64,000 bases of DNA from contig DATGLH010000026.1 of the NCBI GenBank assembly GCA_035294225.1, positions 1-64,000 of the forward strand, read 5' to 3'. This document shows positions 16,646-24,448 of this stretch, one piece after another; position 1 is the stretch's first letter, and each line of letters starts with the position of its first letter. The stretch comes from Trebonia sp035294225. GTDB lineage: Bacteria > Actinomycetota > Actinomycetes > Streptosporangiales > Streptosporangiaceae. The position numbers were made by a program, and so were the translations under genes. The notes below the pieces were generated by a model. That model searched no databases, was not told where the DNA came from, and worked only from the letters and a program-made list of their open reading frames with translations.

Positions 16646-16682
16646 TCGAAACTTTCGATTTCCCTTATCGGACACTAATCAT
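16646..16682 (-). promoter_or_regulatory. Operator and -10 region of the oxidoreductase operon
   Basis: TCGAAA-C-TTTCGA (16646-16658) is a perfect 13-bp palindrome. Upstream of it on the minus strand lies ATGATTAGTGTCC (16682-16670), whose TAGTGT can serve as -10. Both elements recur in the promoter of the sugar transporter operon at 13520-13564. No convincing -35 was found. Confidence 0.6.
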
Positions 16683-16754
16683 GTGACCACAGTTCCGCCG
16701 GCCGCGCTACCCCCAATCATCCCGCTGCCGCCGGGCGCCGCGCCGGGCGAGCCG

Positions 16755-17540
16755 CTAGGCGTCGCGCCGGACCAGGAGCCAGCCGCACGCGGCGAGCAGC
16801 GCCGCGGTCCACAGGCAGAAGACGCCGAAGCCCTGCCAGGGCGACAGCACGTCGGCGGGCTGCTGCCGGGTCTGCGCGACCAGCACGCCCGCGACCGTGG
16901 GCAGGTAGCCGTGGATGTGGTGGGCGACCGTGCCGGGGATCAGCGAGATCAGCGGCGGCACGACCAGGACCATCGCGATCACGGCGGCGATGGCGCCCGC
17001 GGTGTGCCGGATCAGCCCCCCGGCCGCCAGCGCGAACAGGCCGAGCACGGCGAGGTACAAAATCCCGCCGATGACCGCGCGCATGACGCCCGGCTGGGAC
17101 AGCGTGACCGGCACGTGGCTGCGCAGGATCGCGGTGGCGATGAAGAACACCGCGAACACGGTGACCGCGCTGACCACGGCGTCGAGCACGACGAACACGG
17201 CCGCCTTGGCGGCCAGCATGGGCAGCCGGCGCGGCACCGCGAGCAGGGAGGAGCGGATCGCGCCCGTGGAGTACTCGCTGCTGATCACGATCACGCCGAG
17301 CACGCACATCGCCAGCTGGCCGATGCCGAACCCGGCGCCGAAGATCACCTGCGTCGGGTCGGTGAGCAGGGTGAGGTGCTCGGGGTGGGGCCCGGGCTTG
17401 TTCCAGTTGCCGGAGATGACGAACGCGACCAGCGTGCTGAAGCCGACCGCGACGACCACGAACGCGAGCAGCGACCAGAGCGTGGACCGGACGGAGCGGA
17501 TCTTCGTCCATTCGGAGGCCAGCAGGCCGGCGGCGCTCAC
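16755..17540 (-). CDS. ABC-2 type transporter permease
   Basis: A 261-residue membrane protein with about six helices, beginning with a short cytoplasmic SEWTKIRSVRSTLWSLL segment typical of actinomycete ABC-2 permeases. A second typical feature is ISSEYSTGAIRSSLLAVPRR (coupling region) after the second helix. With the ATPase encoded just before it, it forms an exporter of unknown cargo, such as a drug, lipid or peptide. GTG 17540 overlaps the ATPase stop (GTGA). No regulator is adjacent. Confidence 0.88.
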   Translation of the reverse strand: MSAAGLLASEWTKIRSVRSTLWSLLAFVVVAVGFSTLVAFVISGNWNKPGPHPEHLTLLTDPTQVIFGAGFGIGQLAMCVLGVIVISSEYSTGAIRSSLLAVPRRLPMLAAKAAVFVVLDAVVSAVTVFAVFFIATAILRSHVPVTLSQPGVMRAVIGGILYLAVLGLFALAAGGLIRHTAGAIAAVIAMVLVVPPLISLIPGTVAHHIHGYLPTVAGVLVAQTRQQPADVLSPWQGFGVFCLWTAALLAACGWLLVRRDA

Positions 17541-18481
17541 GGCCGGCTCGCCTCGCCGTACTCGACGCTGTCCGCGGTCAGCTCCATGAACGCCTCCTCC
17601 AGCGAGGGCAGCTGCGGGGTGAGCTCGTGCAGCACGATCGAGGCGCCCGCGGCGAGCTCGCCGATCCGCGGGGCGGGCAGCCCGCTCACGACCATGGCGC
17701 CGTCGCCGTCACGCACGGTGCCGCCCTCGTCGATGATCAGCTCGCGGAGCCTCGCGCGGTCGGGCGTGCGGACCAGCACCGAGCGTTCGGAACTCTTCTG
17801 GATGAACTCCCCGGTGGAGCAGTCGGCGATCAGCGCGCCCCGGCCGATCACGATCAGGTGGTCGGCGGTGACCGCCATCTCGCTCATCAGGTGGCTGGAC
17901 ACGAAGACCGTGCGGCCCTCCGCGGCGAGCTGGCGCATGAACGTGCGGACCCAGCGGATGCCCTCCGGGTCGAGCCCGTTGGCCGGCTCGTCGAGCATCA
18001 GCACCGGCGGGTTGCCCAGCATCGCCGCCGCGATGCCCAGCCGCTGCGTCATGCCGAGCGAGAAGCCGCCGGCCCGCTTGCGGGCCACCTCGCGCAAGCC
18101 GACCAGGTCGAGCACCTCGTCCACCCGCCGGGCCGGGATGTCCTGGGTCTGGGCGAGGAACAGCAGGTGGTTGCGCGCGCTGCGGCCGGGGTGCAGCCCG
18201 CGCGCCTCCAGCAGCGCGCCGACCCGGGTGAGCGGCCTGGCCAGCTGGGCATACGGCCGCCCGCCGACCGTGGCGGTGCCGCTGTCCGGCCGGTCCAGGC
18301 CGGCGATGAGGCGCATCGTGGTGGACTTGCCCGCGCCGTTCGGGCCGAGGAAGCCGGTCACCCGGCCCGGCTCGACGGTGAAGGTCAGGTGGTCGACCGC
18401 TACCTTGCCGCCAAACCGCTTTGTCAGCCCGCGGACTTCGATGAGCCCCGGTGCTTCAGCTGTCTCGGCCGTTCCCGTCAC
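17537..18481 (-). CDS. ABC transporter ATP-binding protein (exporter type)
   Basis: A 314-residue ATPase: Walker A GPNGAGKST near residue 45, signature FSLGMTQRLG (LSxGQ replaced by the SLGM form common in drug-export ATPases), Walker B VLMLDEPANGLDP and switch His in VSSHLMSEM. The C-terminal 90 residues (after SHLM) form the small extra domain of the DrrA/CcmA-like group. It would energise the permease downstream. GTG 18481 is used because LIEVRGLTKRFGG follows at the usual distance. It is transcribed away from the Mut7-C gene across a 38-bp palindrome. Confidence 0.88.
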   Translation of the reverse strand: MTGTAETAEAPGLIEVRGLTKRFGGKVAVDHLTFTVEPGRVTGFLGPNGAGKSTTMRLIAGLDRPDSGTATVGGRPYAQLARPLTRVGALLEARGLHPGRSARNHLLFLAQTQDIPARRVDEVLDLVGLREVARKRAGGFSLGMTQRLGIAAAMLGNPPVLMLDEPANGLDPEGIRWVRTFMRQLAAEGRTVFVSSHLMSEMAVTADHLIVIGRGALIADCSTGEFIQKSSERSVLVRTPDRARLRELIIDEGGTVRDGDGAMVVSGLPAPRIGELAAGASIVLHELTPQLPSLEEAFMELTADSVEYGEASRP

Positions 18482-18576
18482 GCGCGCTCCCCGGGTCCGC
18501 CGGGCGGGCGCCCGGGGCGGGCCGGGCGCTCAGCCCTCATGCCCTCAAGCATGCCCGCGGTCACGCGGGAGCGCAA

Positions 18577-18614
18577 ACGCTCGCCGCGGGCCGGCGCCGG
18601 CCCGCGGCGAGCGT
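18577..18614. repeat. 38-bp perfect palindrome between divergent genes
   Basis: Every base from 18577 to 18614 pairs with its partner around a centre at 18595/18596. The half-site is ACGCTCGCCGCGGGCCGGC. A second hairpin (CCCGCG-GTCA-CGCGGG) lies just left at 18553-18568. The palindrome lies 96 bp before the exporter ATPase start and 15 bp before the Mut7-C start, so it may be an operator, a cruciform site or a repeat-family member. Confidence 0.8.
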
Positions 18615-18628
18615 GGAATGCTGAGTAC

Positions 18629-19369
18629 ATGGCCGGGCAGGAAGCGGAGGTCCGGTTCGCCGGCGAGCTGCGGATGTTCCTGGCACCCCGGCACCGGGGC
18701 GGCCGGGCGCCGGTGACGTGCGACGGGACGTCGACGCTCGGGCACGTCATCGAATCGCTGGGGGTCCCGCTGCCGGAGGTCGGCGCGGTCAGCGTGGACG
18801 GGGACCCGGCGACGACGGCGGACCGGCTGTCCGGCGGGCAGGTCGCGGAGGTCGCCGCCGTGCGGCGGCCGCAGCGGCTGCCGGCCGCGCGGTTCGTGCT
18901 CGACGTGCACCTGGGAACGCTGGCGCGCAGGCTGCGGCTTACCGGGGTCGACGCCGCGTACGCCAACGACCGCGGCGACGATGCCCTGATCGGGCAGGCG
19001 AACGCCGAGGGGCGGGTGCTGCTCACGCAGGACCGCGGCCTGCTGCGCCGCAGGAAGCTGTGGCTGGGGGCCTACGTGCGCGGCGCCGGCCCCGATGACC
19101 AGCTGCGCGACGTGCTGGACCGGTTCGCGCCGCCGCTGGCGCCCTGGACCCGGTGCACCGCCTGCAACGGGCGGCTCGCGCCGGCCCGCAAGGCCGACGT
19201 CGAGCAGTCGCTGCGGCCGGGCACCAGGCGCACCTACCACGATTTCGCCCGCTGCACGGCCTGCGGGCGCGTGTACTGGCGAGGGGCGCACAGCGCGCGC
19301 CTCACGGCGATCGTGGACCGCGCGGCCCGCATCGTCGCGGGCCGTCGCCTGGCGCCGCCGGCAGCGTGA
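18629..19369 (+). CDS. Mut7-C RNase-domain protein with N-terminal ubiquitin-like domain
   Basis: A 246-residue protein of the Mut7-C family. Residues about 1-85 form the Mut7-C ubiquitin-like (beta-grasp) domain (GTSTLGHVIESLGVPLPEVGAV). Residues about 90-246 are the PIN-like nuclease part: LDVHLGTLARRLRLTGVDAAY holds the first acidic residues and RVLLTQDRGLLRRR the next. A C-terminal zinc ribbon has two Cys pairs (CTAC...CTAC). The family is thought to be an RNase involved in RNA processing or toxin-like cleavage, but bacterial targets are unknown. ATG 18629 is the only sensible start after the palindrome; no strong ribosome site was seen. The gene stands alone on the plus strand. Confidence 0.88.
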   Translation: MAGQEAEVRFAGELRMFLAPRHRGGRAPVTCDGTSTLGHVIESLGVPLPEVGAVSVDGDPATTADRLSGGQVAEVAAVRRPQRLPAARFVLDVHLGTLARRLRLTGVDAAYANDRGDDALIGQANAEGRVLLTQDRGLLRRRKLWLGAYVRGAGPDDQLRDVLDRFAPPLAPWTRCTACNGRLAPARKADVEQSLRPGTRRTYHDFARCTACGRVYWRGAHSARLTAIVDRAARIVAGRRLAPPAA

Positions 19370-19846
19370 CCGAGGCCGCGGGCCGCCGTGCGGGCGGCCC
19401 GCGGCCTGTCCCGGCCCGGCACCATGCGCCCCGCGGGCGCCCTCATCTCACGTCGCACACTTCCCGGGGATGGAAAGAGGCGGCAATTTGCCTCCCTCAA
19501 TCCCCTTCGCACACTTTCCGCACGGACATATAGGACATTACGGGCGCCGGGATGGTCGCAAGGTGTGCGAGGTGAAAACCAGTCACCTGACGTGACGAGG
19601 GAGGCGGCCCTGTTGGCCCGAGGGCGGGCGCCGCGGCGGCGGGCTGACCGGGACCGCGGGTCCGCCTGGAGTTCCCCGGGCGCAGCGGGCCCTTTTCCCA
19701 TGCGGAGGAGCCGGAGCGGGTTTCCCATGCGGAGGAGCCGAAGCGGGCGTCCGGGCTGGCCCGGGCGTTCACCGGGGCCTGGCGGGGATCGGGGCTTTCC
19801 CGGTACACGGCGACCTTGGAGGACCGGGCGTCCCCGGCGAGCCGGA
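19370..19846. other. Gene-poor stretch with direct repeats
   Basis: No gene can be defended. It includes an AT-richer patch (19455-19600) with two copies of TCGCACACTT and an inverted AAGGTGTGCGA. A 27-bp tandem duplication lies at 19694-19747, with one base difference between units (TTTCCCATGCGGAGGAGCCG start). The open frames here have irregular codon use. Confidence 0.45.
19694..19747. repeat. 27-bp tandem duplication
   Basis: Two adjacent 27-bp units at 19694-19720 and 19721-19747 differ at one base (GGAGCGGG against GAAGCGGG at the end). Confidence 0.85.
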
Positions 19847-20107
19847 TCACCGGCCCGTCGGCGGCGCCGGAGTCCGGCCGTACGCGGCCCGCCTGCCGTA
19901 CGCGGCCCGCCTGGCGTACGCGGCCCGCCTGGCGAACAGCGCGCCGCCCTCGTCGATCACGTGTGCCCCGGCCGGCACCGTAATGATCAGCTTGCCGCAG
20001 AAGGCGCTGATCTCCACCGTGATCTCGCGGCCCGGCGGCACGGCGCCGGCCAGGTTGACGATCAGCGCGCCCAATCGCGCCGTCAGCCGGGTGCGCCGGC
20101 CGGCCAC
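19847..20107 (-). pseudogene. Remnant resembling a LiaF/DUF1707-type C-terminal domain
   Basis: The minus-strand frame reads LTARLGALIVNLAGAVPPGREITVEISAFCGKLII in pieces, followed by VPAGAHVIDEGGALF. This alternation of beta strands with a VPPG-like turn resembles the cell-wall-active-antibiotics-response domain found at the end of LiaF and DUF1707 proteins. A GTG at 20107 could start an 86-residue peptide, but there is no ribosome site and the N-terminal domain is missing. The end consists of three 6-residue repeats (RRAAYG) encoded by an 18-bp tandem repeat. It lies just downstream of the Liv fusion gene. It could be a decayed gene or a chance similarity. Confidence 0.35.
19879..19932. repeat. 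18-bp tandem repeat, three copies
   Basis: Unit CGTACGCGGCCCGCCTGG; the first copy ends in C instead of G. In the minus-strand frame it encodes repeated RRAAY(A/G). Confidence 0.85.
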
Positions 20108-20181
20108 CCGGCGCCCGGGGCGGCGCGCCCGATGGCCAGGCGCCAGGCGCCGGTTCCCGGCGCGCCGGTTCCCGGCCCAGA

Positions 20182-22911
20182 TCAGACGGTTTCCGCCGGG
20201 TCGGCGGCGGCGGACACGCCGTCGCCCAGGTACGCGGCGATGACGCGCGGGTCCCGGCGGACGGCCTCGGGCGGGCCGTCCGCGATGACCTTGCCGAACT
20301 CCAGGACCACCACCCGGTCGCAGATGCCGAGCACCAGGCCCATGTCGTGCTCGATGAGCAGCATCGACTGGCCCGCGTCGGCGAGCCGCCGCAGGCACGC
20401 GCCGAGTTCGGCGCTCTCGGCGGTGTCCAGGCCGGCGGCGGGCTCGTCCAGGCAGAGCACCGCGGGCCTGGCCACCAGCGCGCGGGCGACGCCGACGAGC
20501 TTGCGCTGGCCGGACGAGAGCTGGGCCGGCATCGCCTCGGCCGCCCACTCCATGCCGACCAGGCGGAGCGCCTCGGCCGCCGAGCCGGCCTGGTCCGCGG
20601 TGCCCTTGCGGCAGGCGACGGTCAGGTTCTCCCGCACGTCGAGGTCGTCGAACAGGTCGGTGCTCTGCCAGGTGCGGGCGAGCCCGCGGCGGGCGCGCTC
20701 ATGCGGCGGCAGGCCGTCAAGGGACGCGCCGGACAGCTCCACCCGGCCGGCGTAGGTCACGAACCCGGAGACGGCGTCGACCAGGGTGGTCTTGCCCGCG
20801 CCGTTCGGGCCGATAAGGCCGACCAGTTCGCCCGCGCGGACCTCCAGCGACACCTCGCTGACCGCGCGCACGCCGCCGAAGCTGACCGAAAGGCCCGAAA
20901 CCCGCAGCGCGGCCGGGCGGCCGGGCAGGTCCGCGGGCCTGGCATGCGGCGCCAGCCGCTCGCGGTCCGCCGCGGCGGCGCCGGGGGCGCGGACCTGCGG
21001 CCGCCTGTGCCTGCGCCGGTAGAAGTCGCCGGCGACGCCTTCGGGGTTCTGCAGCAGGGTGAAGATCAGCAGCACGCCGCCGATCAGCAAGAACCAGTTC
21101 CCGTTCAGCCCGAACCACTTGTCGAGCGCGTACGGGATCAGCGCCTGCGCCGACAGCAGGCCGGCGAACACCGCACCGGAGATCAGCGTGATGCCGCCCG
21201 CGTAGGCGAACGCGATCAGCGACAGCGCGGTCACGGCGTCGAACCGGTCGGCGCTGACGGAGCCGAAGTTGTAGGCGTACAGCACCCCGCCGACGCCGGC
21301 GATGAACGCGGCGATGCCGAACGCGTAGAGCTTCACCGTCCGCGGGTTGATCGCGGCGGCGGCGGCGGCCCGCTCGTTGGAGCGCACCGCGAGCATCCGC
21401 TGCCCGAGCGTGCCGCGGCGGATGTAGCCGACCGCGACGCAGGCCAGCACGCAGCAGATCAGCGCGACCCAGCCGAAGACCGGGCTGGGCTTGTTGCCGT
21501 CGATGCCGCGGAAGGGAGCGTTCGGGCCGAGGTCGAGGCCGAACCACACCGGCTCCGGCACCGGCGAGCCGGCCAGGCCGCCGCCCCAGGTGCTGTTGAC
21601 GAAGCCGAAGTTCTGGATCGCGACGGCGCCGGCCAGCGTGACGACGGCCAGGCTGACGCCGCGGACCCGGACCGCGGAGACCGCGGTGATCAGGCCGATC
21701 ACCACCGCCACCGCGATGCCCGCCAGCGCCGCGACCGGGAACGTGATGCCGAAATTGACGGCCATGTGCGAGATCGTGAACCCGGCGGCGCCGGCCAGCG
21801 CCAGCTGGACCACCGAGATCTGCCCGACGAAGCCGGTGACCACCACCAGCGACAGCGCCATCAGCGCGCCGATCAGCGTGTTGATCAGCGCCTCGCGGAA
21901 GTCGAACGGGAAGATGATCAGCAGCACCGCGCCGGCCAGCGCGCAGATCAGCCCGGTCCGGATCAGGTGCTGCGGGCGCGGCGCCTCGGGCAGCCGCCGT
22001 TCGACGATCTCGCCGCGGCCGGGGATGCGCGACCCGCGCCAGAACAGCACGCCGATGATGATGAGGAACGCCAGCAGGTCGGTGACGCCGGGCAGCGCGA
22101 CGCCGCCGGACTGGGGGAACCAGGACTGGGCGGACGCGTACTGGACCAGCGAGTACATGATGCCGATGCCCAGGGACGCCGCGCAGGCGATGCCGAACGA
22201 GGTGAACGAGGCGATGAGCGCGGCGGCCAGTGCCGGGATGATCTGCAGTGGCAGCGTCTGCGGGTCGAGGGAGGTGATCGAGGCGGCCAGGATGCCGAGC
22301 GCGCCGGCCACCAGGGAGCCGAGCAGCGTGTTGGTCAGCGAGATGACGTTCGGCGACAGGCCGCTGAGCATCGCCGCGGCCTCGTTCTCCGACGCCGCGC
22401 GGGTGGCCAGCCCGAACCGGGTCCACTTGTACGCGGCGGCCAGCACGGCCGCCGCGACGATCACCAGGCCGGTGAGGATGAACCGGTCGACGGGAACCAC
22501 CGCGCCGAGCATGTGCACGGTGCTGGTCGGCAGGATGCTGGCCGCCGGCTGCGGGGTCACGCCGAACGCCAGCAGCATCGCCGACTGCGCGATGAGCAGC
22601 ACGCCGAGCGAGGCGACGAGCTTGGCCAGCGGCGCGGAGTTGCGCAGCGGCCGGTAGACGGCGAACTCGGTGAGCGCGCCGCAGGCGAGGACGAACAGCA
22701 GCGCGAGCAGGACCGCGAGCCCGGTGGGCAGGGCGGCGAGCTTGCCGCTGTTCAGCGCCCAGAACGCGTAGCCGCCGAGCATCGCGATGGCGCCGGTCGA
22801 CAGGTTGATGATCCCCGACCCGCGGTAGGTCAGCACGACGGCGAGGGCGATGCCGGCGATCAGCGCTCCGCTGCCGAGGCCGAGAAGGATGAACAGCAAG
22901 ATCTGTTGCAT
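20182..22911 (-). CDS. Branched-chain amino acid-type ABC transporter, LivH-LivM-LivG triple fusion
   Basis: A 909-residue protein carrying both permeases and one ATPase of a Liv-type importer. Residues about 1-300 are LivH-like (ILLGLGSGALIAGIALAVVLTYRGSG start). About 310-640 are LivM-like (LINTLIGALMALSLVVVTGFVGQIS; helix-rich end at NPEGVAGDF). After a 40-residue charged linker, about 670-900 are LivG-like with Walker A GPNGAGKTT, signature LSSGQRKLV and Walker B VLCLDEPAAGLD. In most bacteria these are three genes. Only LivF is separate here, encoded divergently at 25938. It follows the binding-protein gene with a 130-bp gap. Cargo may be branched-chain amino acids, but actinomycete Liv systems also import aromatic or amide compounds. 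Confidence 0.92.
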   Translation of the reverse strand: MQQILLFILLGLGSGALIAGIALAVVLTYRGSGIINLSTGAIAMLGGYAFWALNSGKLAALPTGLAVLLALLFVLACGALTEFAVYRPLRNSAPLAKLVASLGVLLIAQSAMLLAFGVTPQPAASILPTSTVHMLGAVVPVDRFILTGLVIVAAAVLAAAYKWTRFGLATRAASENEAAAMLSGLSPNVISLTNTLLGSLVAGALGILAASITSLDPQTLPLQIIPALAAALIASFTSFGIACAASLGIGIMYSLVQYASAQSWFPQSGGVALPGVTDLLAFLIIIGVLFWRGSRIPGRGEIVERRLPEAPRPQHLIRTGLICALAGAVLLIIFPFDFREALINTLIGALMALSLVVVTGFVGQISVVQLALAGAAGFTISHMAVNFGITFPVAALAGIAVAVVIGLITAVSAVRVRGVSLAVVTLAGAVAIQNFGFVNSTWGGGLAGSPVPEPVWFGLDLGPNAPFRGIDGNKPSPVFGWVALICCVLACVAVGYIRRGTLGQRMLAVRSNERAAAAAAINPRTVKLYAFGIAAFIAGVGGVLYAYNFGSVSADRFDAVTALSLIAFAYAGGITLISGAVFAGLLSAQALIPYALDKWFGLNGNWFLLIGGVLLIFTLLQNPEGVAGDFYRRRHRRPQVRAPGAAAADRERLAPHARPADLPGRPAALRVSGLSVSFGGVRAVSEVSLEVRAGELVGLIGPNGAGKTTLVDAVSGFVTYAGRVELSGASLDGLPPHERARRGLARTWQSTDLFDDLDVRENLTVACRKGTADQAGSAAEALRLVGMEWAAEAMPAQLSSGQRKLVGVARALVARPAVLCLDEPAAGLDTAESAELGACLRRLADAGQSMLLIEHDMGLVLGICDRVVVLEFGKVIADGPPEAVRRDPRVIAAYLGDGVSAAADPAETV

Positions 22912-23040
22912 CGGGCGTTCCTAGCTGGTGTCGGGATTACAGAGGCGGCCCGGGACTGGGTCGCCGGGCCGCGTGGCGCCGCGGCCGCGGTGACGGGGGT
23001 GGCAGGGGAGCCCCGCACCGCGGCCGCGGCCCGGCCCGCG

Positions 23041-24414
23041 TCAGCCGGCCGGCGGCTGGAGCCAGCCCGCCATCTTGACCCAGTTGGGCTTGCCGCTCGT
23101 CACGCCGCCCGTGTACTCGAAGAACTGGATACGGTCGTTGCAGACGGCGGGCGCGCTGGGGTACTTGCCGCAGGCGAGCGCGGGGGCGCCGAGCGCCTGC
23201 GGGCCCTTGAACGCCTTCGCCGCCGCCAGGATCGCCGACGGGGACAGGTGCGCGTAGCCGACCTCGTTCAAGATCTTGATGGTCGTCAGCATCTGCCCGA
23301 AGTTGACGATGTTCCACGGGTCGGGCGCGTCCGCCGGGGTGGAGAACTTCTTCGCCACCGCCTCGTAGGCCGGCATGCCCGGGTCGGTCGGGTCGCCGTA
23401 CAGCGAGCTCGCGATCGCGTACGTCCAGTGCGGGAAGTCGCCGAGACCCTGGATGACCTGCCCGTTGAGGCACAGCGGCGCGGAGAGGATCTTCTTGGGA
23501 TCGGTGATGCCCAGCGTCTTGAGGCTCTTGGCGAGGTTCACGCAGCCGGCGGCGTCGCTGTACGGGATCACCACGTCGGCCGTCTGCGCGCCTGCCGCGG
23601 TGAGCACCGAGGTCAGGTCGGTCTGGCTCTCCGGGTAGCCGACGGCCTTGACGGTGATGCCGGCCTCCTGGAGCCCCTGCTTGACCGCCGCGGCGCCCTC
23701 GGCGATGCCGGCGTTGTCCGACGGGTAGACGAGGGCCGCGGTCTTGGCGTGCAGGACGTCCCTCGCGTACGTGCCGAACGGCGGGAGGATGTGGGTCACG
23801 TCGCCGAACAGGATCACCGCGTTCTTCTGCACGGAGTCGATCGGGGTCGCCGCCACGCCGTCGATCACCGGCTTGGCGCCGCCGAGCGTGCTGTAGAACG
23901 ACTGCACGCCGATCGCCACGCCGCCCATGTTGATCACGTCGACCTTCTTGTTGGCCAGGAACTTCTGCGCGCAGACCGTGCCCTCTTCCTCGGCCGAGGC
24001 GATGAAGCAGGTGACGAGCTGGATCGGGTGGCCGTCGACGCCGCCGAGTTCGGCGTTGGCGTAGTTGACCGCCATCTGCGCGCCGGCGGTGGCCAGCAGC
24101 CCGACGGCCGTCGGGCCGCCCTGCTGGTTGACGTAGCCGACGTAGACCGGCGGGAGCGACTTGTCCGCCGGGCCGGCCTTGCCGCCGACGTAGGACAGGT
24201 AGTTGGTCACCGACTGGGCGCCCTGGCCGCCGGTGCCCGCGCCAGTCGGCGCGCTGGCCGGCGCGCTGCTCGCCGCGGCGGCCGGCGCGCTGGTCGCCGC
24301 GGCGCTGCTCGAACTTGAGCTGCTGCTGCTGCAGCCCGCCGCGGCCAGGGCCGCGGCCGCCGCGGCGGCGGCCCCCGCGAGTCCAAGGCCCTTATGTCTG
24401 CTATGTCTTCGCAC
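23041..24414 (-). CDS. Liv-type ABC transporter substrate-binding lipoprotein
   Basis: A 457-residue lipoprotein: Ala-rich signal, lipobox AAGC, nine serines, then a 50-residue Ala/Ser/Pro linker. The mature domain is of the periplasmic-binding-protein type I fold used by LivJ/LivK (VYVGYVNQQGGPTAVG... ANAELGGVDGHPIQLVTC... TAALVYPSDNAGIAEGAAAVKQGLQEAG). It would feed the fused LivHMG transporter just downstream. GTG 24414 has AGGAGGA 6 nt upstream. It is preceded by the MetE-like gene with a 34-bp gap, so the three are probably one operon. This suggests that the imported compound relates to a methyl or thiol reaction, but that is inference. Confidence 0.88.
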   Translation of the reverse strand: MRRHSRHKGLGLAGAAAAAAAALAAAGCSSSSSSSSSAAATSAPAAAASSAPASAPTGAGTGGQGAQSVTNYLSYVGGKAGPADKSLPPVYVGYVNQQGGPTAVGLLATAGAQMAVNYANAELGGVDGHPIQLVTCFIASAEEEGTVCAQKFLANKKVDVINMGGVAIGVQSFYSTLGGAKPVIDGVAATPIDSVQKNAVILFGDVTHILPPFGTYARDVLHAKTAALVYPSDNAGIAEGAAAVKQGLQEAGITVKAVGYPESQTDLTSVLTAAGAQTADVVIPYSDAAGCVNLAKSLKTLGITDPKKILSAPLCLNGQVIQGLGDFPHWTYAIASSLYGDPTDPGMPAYEAVAKKFSTPADAPDPWNIVNFGQMLTTIKILNEVGYAHLSPSAILAAAKAFKGPQALGAPALACGKYPSAPAVCNDRIQFFEYTGGVTSGKPNWVKMAGWLQPPAG

Positions 24415-24448
24415 GGTGGTTCCTCCTGCGTGTATTCATCATTTTTCG

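Noticed and set aside
16631..16675. Longer start (GTG 16675) for the Gfo/Idh/MocA oxidoreductase
   Set aside because: It would place the operator palindrome inside the coding sequence and has no ribosome site, whereas GTG 16630 has GGAGG at correct spacing.
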